Source: Ulvibacterium sp965248315 (GTDB taxonomy: Bacteria > Bacteroidota > Bacteroidia > Flavobacteriales > Flavobacteriaceae). From it: DNA of 64,000 bases. Positions within the stretch are counted from its first letter, which is position 1, and each line of letters opens with the position of its first letter. The stretch spans positions 285,071-349,070 of the forward strand of contig NZ_CBDFIX010000001.1 of the NCBI RefSeq assembly GCF_965248315.1. The letters are read 5' to 3'. The notes under the pieces were generated by a model. The model was not told the DNA's origin. It was given only the letters and a program-made list of their open reading frames with translations, and did not search any database. Both the position numbers and the translations under genes were made by a program. This document shows positions 36,127-44,357 of the stretch, piece after piece.

Positions 36127-36158
36127 AAAATGTTGTGTAGTTGCTATAAAATGTTGTG
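36127..36158. promoter_or_regulatory. Direct repeat AAAATGTTGTG, 21-bp spacing
   Basis: Two exact 11-bp copies (36127-36137 and 36148-36158), 21 bp start to start, i.e. two helical turns, 70-101 bases upstream of the cassette 1 start. Tandem sites with this spacing are typical of LytTR- or OmpR-type response regulators binding next to a promoter. The regulator is unknown. Confidence 0.45.
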
Positions 36159-36225
36159 AATTGGGTAGTCCCGGCAAATTACCCCATAAAATGACACTTC
36201 AACGAGGTAGGATAGAATAATTTTG

Positions 36226-37374
36226 TTAGCGGGAAAGGTACAAAAACCCTTGAAAATCAAGATTTAAGTCTTCCATGGAAACAATGTAAAAATAGATTCC
36301 GATCGGGAGTCCTTTTTCCCGGGCAATGACCATATTATCCACATTGGAAAATCCGTTAAACTCATTTACGTAGTTCCTTTTCTCGAATACCTTTAACCCA
36401 TTCCGGTCATAGATCCGAAGGATATTGTTGGGCGATTGTTCCAGCTCGGGAATGGTCAAAAAATCGTTTAAGCCATCGCCATTAGGTGTAATCAGGTAAT
36501 TATCCAGATCGAGTATGTCCGTGGGTTCTCCCAAAACTCCAAAGGTGAGGATTTCATAGTTATCGGGAATAAACGGGGCGGATACTACAAAACCTTGATC
36601 AAGATCTCCAACAGCGCCACCTTCTCCCAGTCTTTCCCAGCGCCCTGTACTTTTGTTCCATCCCACAGGGACTACTGTGCCGACATCATCGGTCAACGCG
36701 GCCATATTACTACGTTCGTTCCAACTGATGCTAATGGTTGAGGACACATTGCCCACCAGACGCCAAAACTCCACGGTGCTAATGGCACCCATATCCCTGG
36801 GCCTGTTTTCCGTATCAAAACCTTCATTAAAGGAGGTCGGGTTATTGGGGTCTTCTAAAAAATAAGCGCATTTCGCAGAGGGATTGACTCCTTCGGAATT
36901 TAAGATTAAGGGTCGTAATTGTTGATTATCACCGATAGGGAAGGTAAAGTTTTGTTGACTGATGACCTCGGCATAGCCGTTGACCTTGGAGAAGTTTCCC
37001 TCCCCGACATAAAAGGCATCGGGCAAAAAATTATAAGTAACATCACTCTGATTACGGGGGGTTAAAAAATCCCCGGAGATAAAATTGGTATTGTTGGCAT
37101 TGTCCAGTCCCACTTGGAGCAATACCCCATTATCATTGGCCAGTTCCACATCAAAAAACAAGGGAATAAAGGCTCCGGAAACGGTAAGGGGGGCACCACC
37201 ATAAAATCCGGCCAGTCCTAGATTTTCGTCAAAGGTGGAATCATTGATCAGATCCGTATGAAAGCCTAGTTGCCCTTCTTGGTGGATACGGATATTGCCA
37301 CTGTTATAGAGGGCGGTCTGGGCCGCTACCCCTAGGGTACTTACAAGTGCGAGTATATAAAGGGTTTTCCTCAC
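36226..37374 (-). CDS. T9SS type-B sorted surface protein (CHU_C domain), cassette 2
   Basis: 382-aa paralogue of the protein at 27661-28827: signal peptide (about residues 1-18), beta-rich body with GFYGG, FYVGEGNF, FPIGDNQQLR and KCAYFLEDPN blocks, and a C-terminal CHU_C domain (YLITPNGDGLNDFL, LRIYDRNGLKVFEK, GIYFYIVSM, FQGFLYLSR). The start codon is GTG and overlaps the stop of the 1378-aa fibre gene (GTGA), so synthesis is translationally coupled to the fibre. I infer a one-to-one partner role in export or surface anchoring. Confidence 0.88.
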   Translation of the reverse strand: MRKTLYILALVSTLGVAAQTALYNSGNIRIHQEGQLGFHTDLINDSTFDENLGLAGFYGGAPLTVSGAFIPLFFDVELANDNGVLLQVGLDNANNTNFISGDFLTPRNQSDVTYNFLPDAFYVGEGNFSKVNGYAEVISQQNFTFPIGDNQQLRPLILNSEGVNPSAKCAYFLEDPNNPTSFNEGFDTENRPRDMGAISTVEFWRLVGNVSSTISISWNERSNMAALTDDVGTVVPVGWNKSTGRWERLGEGGAVGDLDQGFVVSAPFIPDNYEILTFGVLGEPTDILDLDNYLITPNGDGLNDFLTIPELEQSPNNILRIYDRNGLKVFEKRNYVNEFNGFSNVDNMVIAREKGLPIGIYFYIVSMEDLNLDFQGFLYLSR

Positions 37375-40300
37375 TTTTTACTTTTGTTGGTTTTGAGTAG
37401 GGCCTTTATTTGTTGGATATCCTTCCGTAACGTCTGGACTTCTTGGGACAGCGAGTCTTTTTCGTTTTGAAGCTGCTCGATCTTCTTTTCCTGGGCTATG
37501 GTATGGAGGAAGAGTTCTTCGATTTTCTCTAGGTTGATTCGAGATGCTTCTCCAAGATCCCAAAACCCTTGATTTTTAATTTCTTTTGCTGACTGCAGAC
37601 CCGGTAAATGAAAGTTCTTTTTTACAAAACGTTCAATTGTTGATAAATCCTCAAAGTCATAATTTGGATAAATGTTGGAATATCCTCTGAAATATTTTTC
37701 AAAAACGTAATCTGGGTGTTCTAGGTTACCTTGCACCGTAACCGTTCCAGCGCCAGTAATTGATAGGTTACCACTGGTTGTGATATTCTGATTACCAAAG
37801 TTTGGGGCGATTTTAGTTCCCTCTATTCCTGCACCAGTATTTATGTCAGCATTTGTAATGCTATCATCATCAATTTCGTCAGAGGAAACAGCATCCGATT
37901 GAATCTCACCTGGTCCAATGGCATTGTTTGCTATATCGCCTTGGCCGATAGTATTAGGTATAATCACGCTAGTACCACCAAAACTTCCCTGTATGGCGCC
38001 AACGGCAATTAGGGCTGATGTGATTCCATTATTGGCTATTCCCAAAGGACTGCCCCCACTACCATCACCTGTTAAAGGTGAATTCACCGATACCGTTGTT
38101 CCCCCTCCTGGCACTGATAGGTCGAAGTCGTCGCCTGTCTGTACAATGGTCACCGAGTTGTCCGTGGAGGTAATGGCCTGTATCTCGTTCTGGTCGTCGG
38201 TGTCGTTGTCGAGTCCCTCCGATGCGGTGATGGCTGCGGCCAGTTCAAGGTCTGTGGCCAGAGCCGAGAGGTCGGCCGTTGTGGGGTTCCCGTCCTCTAT
38301 GTTTATGGTCAGGTCGCTCCCTGCGAGCGTTGCCGCCCCCAGGTTCTGGTTGTCCGTTCCCCCTCCTGGCACTGATAGGTCGAAGTCGTCGCCTGTCTGT
38401 ACAATGGTCACCGAGTTGTCCGTGGAGGTAATGGCCTGTATCTCGTTCTGGTCGTCGGTGTCGTTGTCGAGTCCCTCCGATGCGGTGATGGCTGCGGCCA
38501 GTTCAAGGTCTGTGGCCAGAGCCGAGAGGTCGGCCGTTGTGGGGTTCCCGTCCTCTATGTTTATGGTCAGGTCGCTCCCTGCGAGCGTTGCCGCCCCCAG
38601 GTTCTGGTTGTCCGTTCCCCCTCCTGGCACTGATAGGTCGAAGTCGTCGCCTGTCTGTACAATGGTCACCGAGTTGTCCGTGGAGGTAATGGCCTGTATC
38701 TCGTTCTGGTCGTCGGTGTCGTTGTCGAGTCCCTCCGATGCGGTGATGGCTGCGGCCAGTTCAAGGTCTGTGGCCAGAGCCGAGAGGTCGGCCGTTGTGG
38801 GGTTCCCGTCCTCTATGTTTATGGTCAGGTCGCTCCCTGCGAGCGTTGCCGCCCCCAGGTTCTGGTTGTCCGTTCCCCCTCCTGGCACTGATAGGTCGAA
38901 GTCGTCGCCTGTCTGTACAATGGTCACCGAGTTGTCCGTGGAGGTAATGGCCTGTATCTCGTTCTGGTCGTCGGTGTCGTTGTCGAGTCCCTCCGATGCG
39001 GTGATGGCTGCGGCCAGTTCAAGGTCTGTGGCCAGAGCCGAGAGGTCGGCCGTTGTGGGGTTCCCGTCCTCTATGTTTATGGTCAGGTCGCTCCCTGCGA
39101 GCGTTGCCGCCCCCAGGTTCTGGTTGTCCGTTCCCCCTCCTGGCACTGATAGGTCGAAGTCGTCGCCTGTCTGTACAATGGTCACCGAGTTGTCCGTGGA
39201 GGTAATGGCCTGTATCTCGTTCTGGTCGTCGGTGTCGTTGTCGAGTCCCTCCGATGCGGTGATGGCTGCGGCCAGTTCAAGGTCTGTGGCCAGAGCCGAG
39301 AGGTCGGCCGTTGTGGGGTTCCCGTCCTCTATGTTTATGGTCAGGTCGCTCCCTGCGAGCGTTGCCGCCCCCAGGTTCTGGTTGTCCGTTCCCCCTCCTG
39401 GCACTGATAGGTCGAAGTCGTCGCCTGTCTGTACAATGGTCACCGAGTTGTCCGTGGAGGTAATGGCCTGTATCTCGTTCTGGTCGTCGGTGTCGTTGTC
39501 GAGTCCCTCCGATGCGGTGATGGCTGCGGCCAGTTCAAGGTCTGTGGCCAGAGCCGAGAGGTCGGCCGTTGTGGGGTTCCCGTCCTCTATGTTTATGGTC
39601 AGGTCGCTCCCTGCGAGCGTTGCCGCCCCCAAGTTCTGATTGTCGGAGCCAGCAGGCACAGATAAATCGAAGTCATTAATTCCTACAGGAGTGATAGTAA
39701 CGGAACCATCGATTGAGGTAAAAGCCTGTATCTCATTGCTTGGATCTGCATCTGGATCGTCATATAATGCCCCACCATCCGCTCCCGGCACAATCGAATT
39801 GGGTGTGTCGGTACTCACAATGGTAGCAGGCACAATGTCCGTATCCAGAGCGAAGGCGGAAAGGTCGATAATTGCTCCTGCACCACCAGTTCCCGTTAGC
39901 TCCAAATTCTCTATATTAAGGTTGCCTCCTGTGATAAAATCATTAGTATCGATGCCACCACCTCCTGTGATTGTAGCCCATGTATATACACCACCCCCAA
40001 GGGAACTTAAAACTTGACCGTTGGTATCTCCACCTGGAATTTCAAGTTCGTTGGTAGGGTCATCATCCAATTCAACAGTTAGATACCCATTGTTATTCAC
40101 AAATGCATCTACCGCCGCCTCATCCAGTGTAGTGTCTATACTGCCTATAGGTACAGTCCCGATAAATCCAGGTGCAGTTCCTGAGAATTCTAGATCTGTT
40201 CCATTCAATGCTACCCCTGTCACCACCCCGTCGGCCCCGGTTCCACCAAGCGAAGAAAGATCCACGGATCCATTAAACCCTCCATTAGCACCTGTAAACA

Positions 40301-41507
40301 CGAGATCTGTTATGTTCAAGGCAACATTGGAAACTACACCATCGGCACCCCCTCCCCCAAGTGAAGAAAGATCAACAGTACCATTAAACCCTCCATTGGC
40401 ACCTGTAAACACTAAATCCGTTGTGTTCAGAGCGACATTGGAAACGACACCATCAGCCCCTCCTCCTGCCAAAGCACTTAAATCAACCTGATTACCAATT
40501 GTGGCTGGTCTGGTCAATGTAAGTATGTTTGTCGTGCCATCGAAAGCCAAATTTGTCAGTTCGTTGGTGTCATCCGTATCATCATTGGCAATATGATTCG
40601 TTAAGTTGGTCGCATTGGTTGCTATTCCGGTCTGTAAGGGAACTGCATTGAACAAGGCTCCGCCATCCGTACCTGCAACTATGGAGTTTGGGGTATTTGC
40701 ACTTACTATGGTCTGTGCAGAGCCGCCTACGGTAGCATCTACATAGGTCTTTACCGCATTTTGTGTGGGGAAAAGAACAGCAGAGTTACCTAGGGCAACG
40801 TCATTAGATTTGTTGGCCGCATCTTCTTTTAAGATTATTGCATTGGCATTAGTGTTTATGTCAGCTTCCAAAACACCATCATCATAAAAGGCCCCGCCGC
40901 TATCCGTAATGGCATTGTCCGGGTCATTGCTAACAATATCCGCCCCGGTAATAAAACCTGGGGTGTTTGCAAAATCACCCAAATTAAACTCGTCTACCGC
41001 CAAGGCATCCACGCCTACCGCATTTTCGGAAAGCTCGTCCCTACCCACGGCATCATCTGCCAATTTATTGGGGCCAATGGAATTGTCCTGGATATCCACC
41101 CCATTAACACCACCGTTTACGATCTGTTCGGTACGGATACTGTTGGGGGCTACTTCCAAATTGATAATATCGTCATTTCGTGTTATGAAAATGGTACTCA
41201 AATCGTTTTCTATCGGATCCGTGGTAAATGTAAGGTCTGCGGAATCACACAAATTGGCCCACTGTACACCATCAAAATAATGGATGCATTGGGTGTCCGT
41301 ATTGTATACCAATGCCCCAGGATTGGGAACAATATTTTCCATTTGTTGCGTATTGATCCGGGTAATGACCAAAACCCGTGAGTCGCTTTCCAATTCCAGC
41401 ACAGAAGCGGGGTCTATATTCTGAGGATTATCCCCAATTTTAATCTGACCGTTCGCTAGACTACAGACGAGAAGGCCAATGGACAGGAGCACTATGTTCG
41501 CTTTCAT
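37371..41507 (-). CDS. Giant repetitive fibre protein, cassette 2 (six identical 86-aa repeats)
   Basis: 1378-aa exported protein: signal peptide (about residues 1-20), the shared N-terminal module (LVYNTDTQCIHYFDGVQW), a region with the LFPTQNAVKTYVD hinge, three GGADGVVSNVALN-type repeats, then six identical 86-residue repeats (core TDNQNLGAATLAGSDLTI, SALATDLELAAAITA, TSTDNSVTIVQTGDDFDL). The last ~110 residues (VFEKYFRGY, FVKKNFHLPGLQSAKEI, LGEASRINLEKIEELFLHTI) and the final coiled coil match the C-terminal module of Bacteroidota tail-fibre-like (S74-associated) proteins. It has no T9SS tail of its own and is coupled by GTGA to a CHU_C gene. Confidence 0.86.
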   Translation of the reverse strand: MKANIVLLSIGLLVCSLANGQIKIGDNPQNIDPASVLELESDSRVLVITRINTQQMENIVPNPGALVYNTDTQCIHYFDGVQWANLCDSADLTFTTDPIENDLSTIFITRNDDIINLEVAPNSIRTEQIVNGGVNGVDIQDNSIGPNKLADDAVGRDELSENAVGVDALAVDEFNLGDFANTPGFITGADIVSNDPDNAITDSGGAFYDDGVLEADINTNANAIILKEDAANKSNDVALGNSAVLFPTQNAVKTYVDATVGGSAQTIVSANTPNSIVAGTDGGALFNAVPLQTGIATNATNLTNHIANDDTDDTNELTNLAFDGTTNILTLTRPATIGNQVDLSALAGGGADGVVSNVALNTTDLVFTGANGGFNGTVDLSSLGGGGADGVVSNVALNITDLVFTGANGGFNGSVDLSSLGGTGADGVVTGVALNGTDLEFSGTAPGFIGTVPIGSIDTTLDEAAVDAFVNNNGYLTVELDDDPTNELEIPGGDTNGQVLSSLGGGVYTWATITGGGGIDTNDFITGGNLNIENLELTGTGGAGAIIDLSAFALDTDIVPATIVSTDTPNSIVPGADGGALYDDPDADPSNEIQAFTSIDGSVTITPVGINDFDLSVPAGSDNQNLGAATLAGSDLTINIEDGNPTTADLSALATDLELAAAITASEGLDNDTDDQNEIQAITSTDNSVTIVQTGDDFDLSVPGGGTDNQNLGAATLAGSDLTINIEDGNPTTADLSALATDLELAAAITASEGLDNDTDDQNEIQAITSTDNSVTIVQTGDDFDLSVPGGGTDNQNLGAATLAGSDLTINIEDGNPTTADLSALATDLELAAAITASEGLDNDTDDQNEIQAITSTDNSVTIVQTGDDFDLSVPGGGTDNQNLGAATLAGSDLTINIEDGNPTTADLSALATDLELAAAITASEGLDNDTDDQNEIQAITSTDNSVTIVQTGDDFDLSVPGGGTDNQNLGAATLAGSDLTINIEDGNPTTADLSALATDLELAAAITASEGLDNDTDDQNEIQAITSTDNSVTIVQTGDDFDLSVPGGGTDNQNLGAATLAGSDLTINIEDGNPTTADLSALATDLELAAAITASEGLDNDTDDQNEIQAITSTDNSVTIVQTGDDFDLSVPGGGTTVSVNSPLTGDGSGGSPLGIANNGITSALIAVGAIQGSFGGTSVIIPNTIGQGDIANNAIGPGEIQSDAVSSDEIDDDSITNADINTGAGIEGTKIAPNFGNQNITTSGNLSITGAGTVTVQGNLEHPDYVFEKYFRGYSNIYPNYDFEDLSTIERFVKKNFHLPGLQSAKEIKNQGFWDLGEASRINLEKIEELFLHTIAQEKKIEQLQNEKDSLSQEVQTLRKDIQQIKALLKTNKSKK
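38101..39648 (-). repeat. Six tandem 258-bp coding repeats, apparently identical
   Basis: Copies begin at 38101, 38359, 38617, 38875, 39133 and 39391. I saw no base differences among them until the far end of the last copy (from about 39631). The block is GC-richer than its flanks. Each unit encodes 86 residues. Confidence 0.92.
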
Positions 41508-41542
41508 AGGAAGACACTTTACGCCGTGATCGGCGGGACTAA

Positions 41543-41550
41543 CAAAAATA
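41543..41550 (-). promoter_or_regulatory. Putative -7 box of cassette 2
   Basis: Minus strand TATTTTTG, 35 bases before the ATG of the 1378-aa gene. The direct repeat seen upstream of cassette 1 is not repeated here. Confidence 0.4.
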
Positions 41551-41777
41551 AAATTATCTACCTACATACCTAACTTTAGCGGTTAAAATGCGCGGGTATT
41601 AGGGTAAAGTGAAAACAATGTTCGGAAAAGTGCTCCGAGCTAGCGCGGATGTATTAAAACCACGACAATCGTTCCTGATAAAAATGTCAGATTCCCGTAA
41701 ATTAACAAAAGTTTAGAGACGTCCGTTTTTTTATGAGGATAAGTTATACTTTCTTTATCTTTCTTAAAAAAACTATA

Positions 41778-42524
41778 ATGAAACTCCTGGTATCCCTGTT
41801 CCTTTGTATTTTTTTTGTAAACGTTGGATTTACGCAGGATGACACGCGTACAATTCTTAGAGGAAAGGTGCTCTATCGCAACAGTAGTGTTGTTAATGAA
41901 AATGTAATCAATACCACATCGGAGCGGGCCACGATCACCAATGACAATGGCGAGTTTGCCATCCGGGTCAAAGAAGGTGACGAATTGGTGTTTACAGCGG
42001 TAAACTATCAATTACAGATTGTAAAGATTACCGATGAAATACTTGAACGCAACCGTTTGGTGGTAGAGGTAAACGAAAAAGTTACGGAGCTGGACGAGGT
42101 AGTACTGTCCCCCGAGAACCAAGAACGTTATCTGGAACTCAAGAACGAGCAACTCAAAGGCTTTGAATACGAAATAGACCGTTCCACAGAGGTTGAGAAT
42201 ATAGCCATGTCGCAAACGGATCGCGGAATGCGGGACGGCCTCAATATTGCCAATATTTTTAGGGCGTTGTTGAAGTCCGGCAAGGCAGAAGAAGAAGATA
42301 GACCTAGGCTAAAGGTGAGCGAAGCCTTACGACAGATCTACGATGACGAGTTCTTTGTATTGGATCTAAAGCTGCCCCAGGATAAGATTGATGCCTTCTT
42401 GCTTTATTGTGATTCCCAAATGCCGGCGCAATCCTTACTGCGAAAAGACAACGAATTTCAGTTGATCGATTTTCTGGTGACCCATAGCCAAACATTCCGT
42501 AAGTCCTTGGATGAAGGGAAGTAG
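41778..42524 (+). CDS. Exported carboxypeptidase-regulatory-like domain protein 1
   Basis: 248-aa protein. The ATG at 41778 is preferred over 41733 because it gives a clean signal peptide (about residues 1-19, ending GFT-QD). A CarboxypepD_reg-like beta sandwich follows (LRGKVLYRNSSVVNENVIN, RATITNDNGEFAIRV, DELVFTAVNYQ, VTELDEVVL), then a helical C-terminal half of unknown function. The regulatory-like domain also occurs at the start of TonB-dependent receptors, but no receptor follows here. It overlaps the next gene by 14 bases; the two are paralogues and certainly cotranscribed. Confidence 0.82.
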   Translation: MKLLVSLFLCIFFVNVGFTQDDTRTILRGKVLYRNSSVVNENVINTTSERATITNDNGEFAIRVKEGDELVFTAVNYQLQIVKITDEILERNRLVVEVNEKVTELDEVVLSPENQERYLELKNEQLKGFEYEIDRSTEVENIAMSQTDRGMRDGLNIANIFRALLKSGKAEEEDRPRLKVSEALRQIYDDEFFVLDLKLPQDKIDAFLLYCDSQMPAQSLLRKDNEFQLIDFLVTHSQTFRKSLDEGK

Positions 42525-43293
42525 TACACTTCTTATAGGTTTTCTTTTATGCTCCATTGCCATGGAAGCCCAATCCCTTTTTTCCAAAAGATTGGAAGGA
42601 AGGGTGTATAGCAAAGACGGGGACGTGGCGGCTACCCATGTATTGAATATTACGGCTCAAAAGGCCACCATAACCGATGTAAATGGATTTTTTTCCATTT
42701 CGGTCAAACTCAATGATACCTTGGTATTTTCTGCCATTCAGTACAAACGCAAGGAAATTGTTGTGACCGCAAAAATTTTCAAAAGCACCTTGCTCTTGGT
42801 CCCTTTGGAAGAAACACTTACGGAATTGGATGAAGTGGTGGTACGCCTCTACAATTTGTCCGGTGATGTGGGTACGGATTTGAACAACCTGGATACAAAA
42901 CCTGTGGTCACCGCTTCTACCTTGGGATTGCCCAATGCCTACGTGAAGCCCCCTTCACAAGCCGAACGAAAGTTTCATGAAGCCACTACTGGAGGGGGTC
43001 TAGTTCCAATAAACCCCATCTTGAATGCTATTTCCGGGCGTACCAAAATGCTGAAACAGCGACTAAAACGAAATGCAAAATATGAACGCACCCAAAGGGT
43101 TCGGGAATTTTATCCTGACTCCCTTTTTGTAAAGGATTTGAAAATACCTGAAGAAAACATACCCGATTTTATGTATTTCTGTGAAGTAGATTCTACTTTT
43201 CAGGCAATCGTAAACACCCATGACCGGTTAAAGATATGGGAATACATGCGAAAAAAAAGTAAGTATTATCGAAGTAACAATGAATTGGATTAA
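42511..43293 (+). CDS. Exported carboxypeptidase-regulatory-like domain protein 2
   Basis: 260-aa paralogue of the preceding gene with a signal peptide (about residues 1-20, ending MEA-QS), a CarboxypepD_reg-like domain (LEGRVYSKDGDVAATHVLN, KATITDVNGFFSISV, DTLVFSAIQYK, LTELDEVVVRLYNLSG) and a C-terminal part with a basic helical stretch (GRTKMLKQRLKRNAKYERTQ) and the KDLKIPEENIPDFMYFCE block, which parallels DLKLPQDKIDAFLLYCD in its neighbour. The shared C-terminal block indicates duplication of the whole gene. Its function is unknown; a periplasmic location is likely. Confidence 0.82.
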   Translation: MKGSSTLLIGFLLCSIAMEAQSLFSKRLEGRVYSKDGDVAATHVLNITAQKATITDVNGFFSISVKLNDTLVFSAIQYKRKEIVVTAKIFKSTLLLVPLEETLTELDEVVVRLYNLSGDVGTDLNNLDTKPVVTASTLGLPNAYVKPPSQAERKFHEATTGGGLVPINPILNAISGRTKMLKQRLKRNAKYERTQRVREFYPDSLFVKDLKIPEENIPDFMYFCEVDSTFQAIVNTHDRLKIWEYMRKKSKYYRSNNELD

Positions 43294-43299
43294 TTTTAA

Positions 43300-43323
43300 G
43301 ATGCTGGATGAAGTCGAAGCATC
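43300..43323. repeat. Small inverted repeat GATGCT...AGCATC
   Basis: Six-base arms (43300-43305 and 43318-43323). The right part, AAGTCGAAGCATCAAA, is shared with a second copy at about 43569-43583. Confidence 0.5.
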
Positions 43324-43345
43324 AAAATTTGAAAGCTTAACTTTT

Positions 43346-43471
43346 AGTAATCAGTAATCAGTAATCAGTAATCAGTAATCAGTAATCAGTAATCAGTAAT
43401 CAGTAATCAGTAATCAGTAATCAGTAATGAGTAATCAGTAATCAGTAATCAGTAATCAGTAATCAGTAAAC
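43346..43471. repeat. Heptamer tandem repeat (AGTAATC), 18 units
   Basis: Eighteen contiguous 7-bp units, all AGTAATC except unit 12 (AGTAATG) and unit 18 (AGTAAAC). Stops occur in several frames, so it is not coding. Copy number is expected to be unstable. Confidence 0.92.
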
Positions 43472-43534
43472 AATTAACAATGAACGGCTAACCGCTATGT
43501 CGTGTCGGGCTGGGATTGAAGCACCAAAAATGTT

Positions 43535-43580
43535 ATGCTGAGCACCCGCCTGAACGTTTTCGGGCAGGCAGTCGAAGCAT
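43535..43580. repeat. REP-like hairpin with nested inverted repeats
   Basis: Outer arms ATGCT (43535-43539) and AGCAT (43576-43580); inner arms GCCTG (43548-43552) and CAGGC (43565-43569). The TGCTGAGC...GTCGAAGCATC sequence resembles interspersed elements found between genes in many Bacteroidota genomes. Confidence 0.55.
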
Positions 43581-43610
43581 CAAATCTCAAAGTCCAAAAA
43601 CTTAACTTCT

Positions 43611-43659
43611 GGTAAACAGTAAACAGTAAACAGTAAACAGTGAACAGTGAACAGTGAAC
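43611..43659. repeat. Heptamer tandem repeat (AGTAAAC/AGTGAAC), 7 units
   Basis: GGTAAAC, three AGTAAAC and three AGTGAAC units in a row, placed after the second hairpin exactly as the AGTAATC array follows the first. Confidence 0.88.
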
Positions 43660-43774
43660 AATGGGCTGCGAGCGGTAAACGGTGAAGGGTACAATCATAA
43701 GTGATAAATAACCAGAAACCTTCAACCGGAACCAAACACCAAATCCAAAATACCATTTTGGCATATGGTTTGCT

Positions 43775-43782
43775 TATTTTTG
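43775..43782 (+). promoter_or_regulatory. Putative -7 box of the DUF6702 gene
   Basis: TATTTTTG, four bases (AAGT) before the ATG at 43787, which would give a leaderless transcript. Confidence 0.4.
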
Positions 43783-43786
43783 AAGT

Positions 43787-44299
43787 ATGAAAACGAAAAT
43801 TCTTAAGAAAGGACTTTTTCTATTGATCCTGCCCCTATTCGCCTTCGTTATGGCACATAAATTTTATGTAAGCGTCACTAACATTGGGTATTCGGAAAAG
43901 GAGGACGCCCTACAGATAACTTGCCGGATTTTCATCGACGACCTCGAAAGTGTCTTGGAAGAGCGTTATGATTTTAAGGGGCATCTGGCAACCGACAAGG
44001 AATCCGAGACCGCCAATACATTTATTGAAAGATACCTAAAAACGAAATTTGCCGTTCAGATAGACGATGAAGATATGATCTATGAGTTTTTGGGCAAAAA
44101 ATACGACAATGATGTGGTCATATGTTATTTGGAAATACCCAAAATCGATTTAAAAAATAAAAGTAGTATACGTATTCGGAACGAAGTACTCACGGATTTG
44201 TTCGATGAACAGCAGAACATAGTCCACTTTCGGGTGGATGGAAACAAAAAAAGCTTTGTACTTACCAAGTCAGATACTAACGGAATGTTAAATTTGTAA
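43787..44299 (+). CDS. DUF6702 family exported protein
   Basis: 170-aa protein with an N-terminal hydrophobic signal (KKGLFLLILPLFAFVMA) and the family's HKFYVSVTNIGYSEKEDALQIT opening, an IFIDDLESVLEERYD block and the C-terminal NIVHFRVDGNKKSFVL. The family occurs in Flavobacteriia next to M1 peptidase genes, as here (58 bp before the M1 gene). I know of no established function. Coexpression with the peptidase is likely, and a link to peptide handling is only positional. Confidence 0.85.
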   Translation: MKTKILKKGLFLLILPLFAFVMAHKFYVSVTNIGYSEKEDALQITCRIFIDDLESVLEERYDFKGHLATDKESETANTFIERYLKTKFAVQIDDEDMIYEFLGKKYDNDVVICYLEIPKIDLKNKSSIRIRNEVLTDLFDEQQNIVHFRVDGNKKSFVLTKSDTNGMLNL

Positions 44300-44357
44300 C
44301 ATTTTTCCTTCTAAACCCAAAAAAAGTTTAACTTCCGCGCTTTTAAATTAAACAAGA

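Larger units (their letters stand above)
43294..43786. other. 493-bp intergenic region holding two hairpin/heptamer-repeat elements
   Basis: Contains no convincing gene. It holds two copies of a composite element: a hairpin ending in AGTCGAAGCATC, a short AT-rich spacer ending in CTTAACTT, then a tandem heptamer array. A -7 box for the DUF6702 gene lies at its right end. Confidence 0.7.

Noticed and set aside
37918..39639. 573-codon open frame on the plus strand across the 258-bp repeats
   Set aside because: It is antisense to the 1378-aa fibre gene, which has a signal peptide and recognisable C-terminal module. The plus frame stays open only because an identical GC-rich unit without stops is repeated six times; it has no signal or family resemblance.
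27661..41507. Prophage tail-fibre region
   Set aside because: Tail-fibre-like motifs occur, but the proteins have signal peptides, the partners carry T9SS CHU_C domains, and no phage structural, integrase or lysis genes are nearby.
43346..43659. Heptamer arrays as a CRISPR or as a coding repeat
   Set aside because: Units are 7 bp with no spacers, and AGTAATC introduces TAA stops in several frames.
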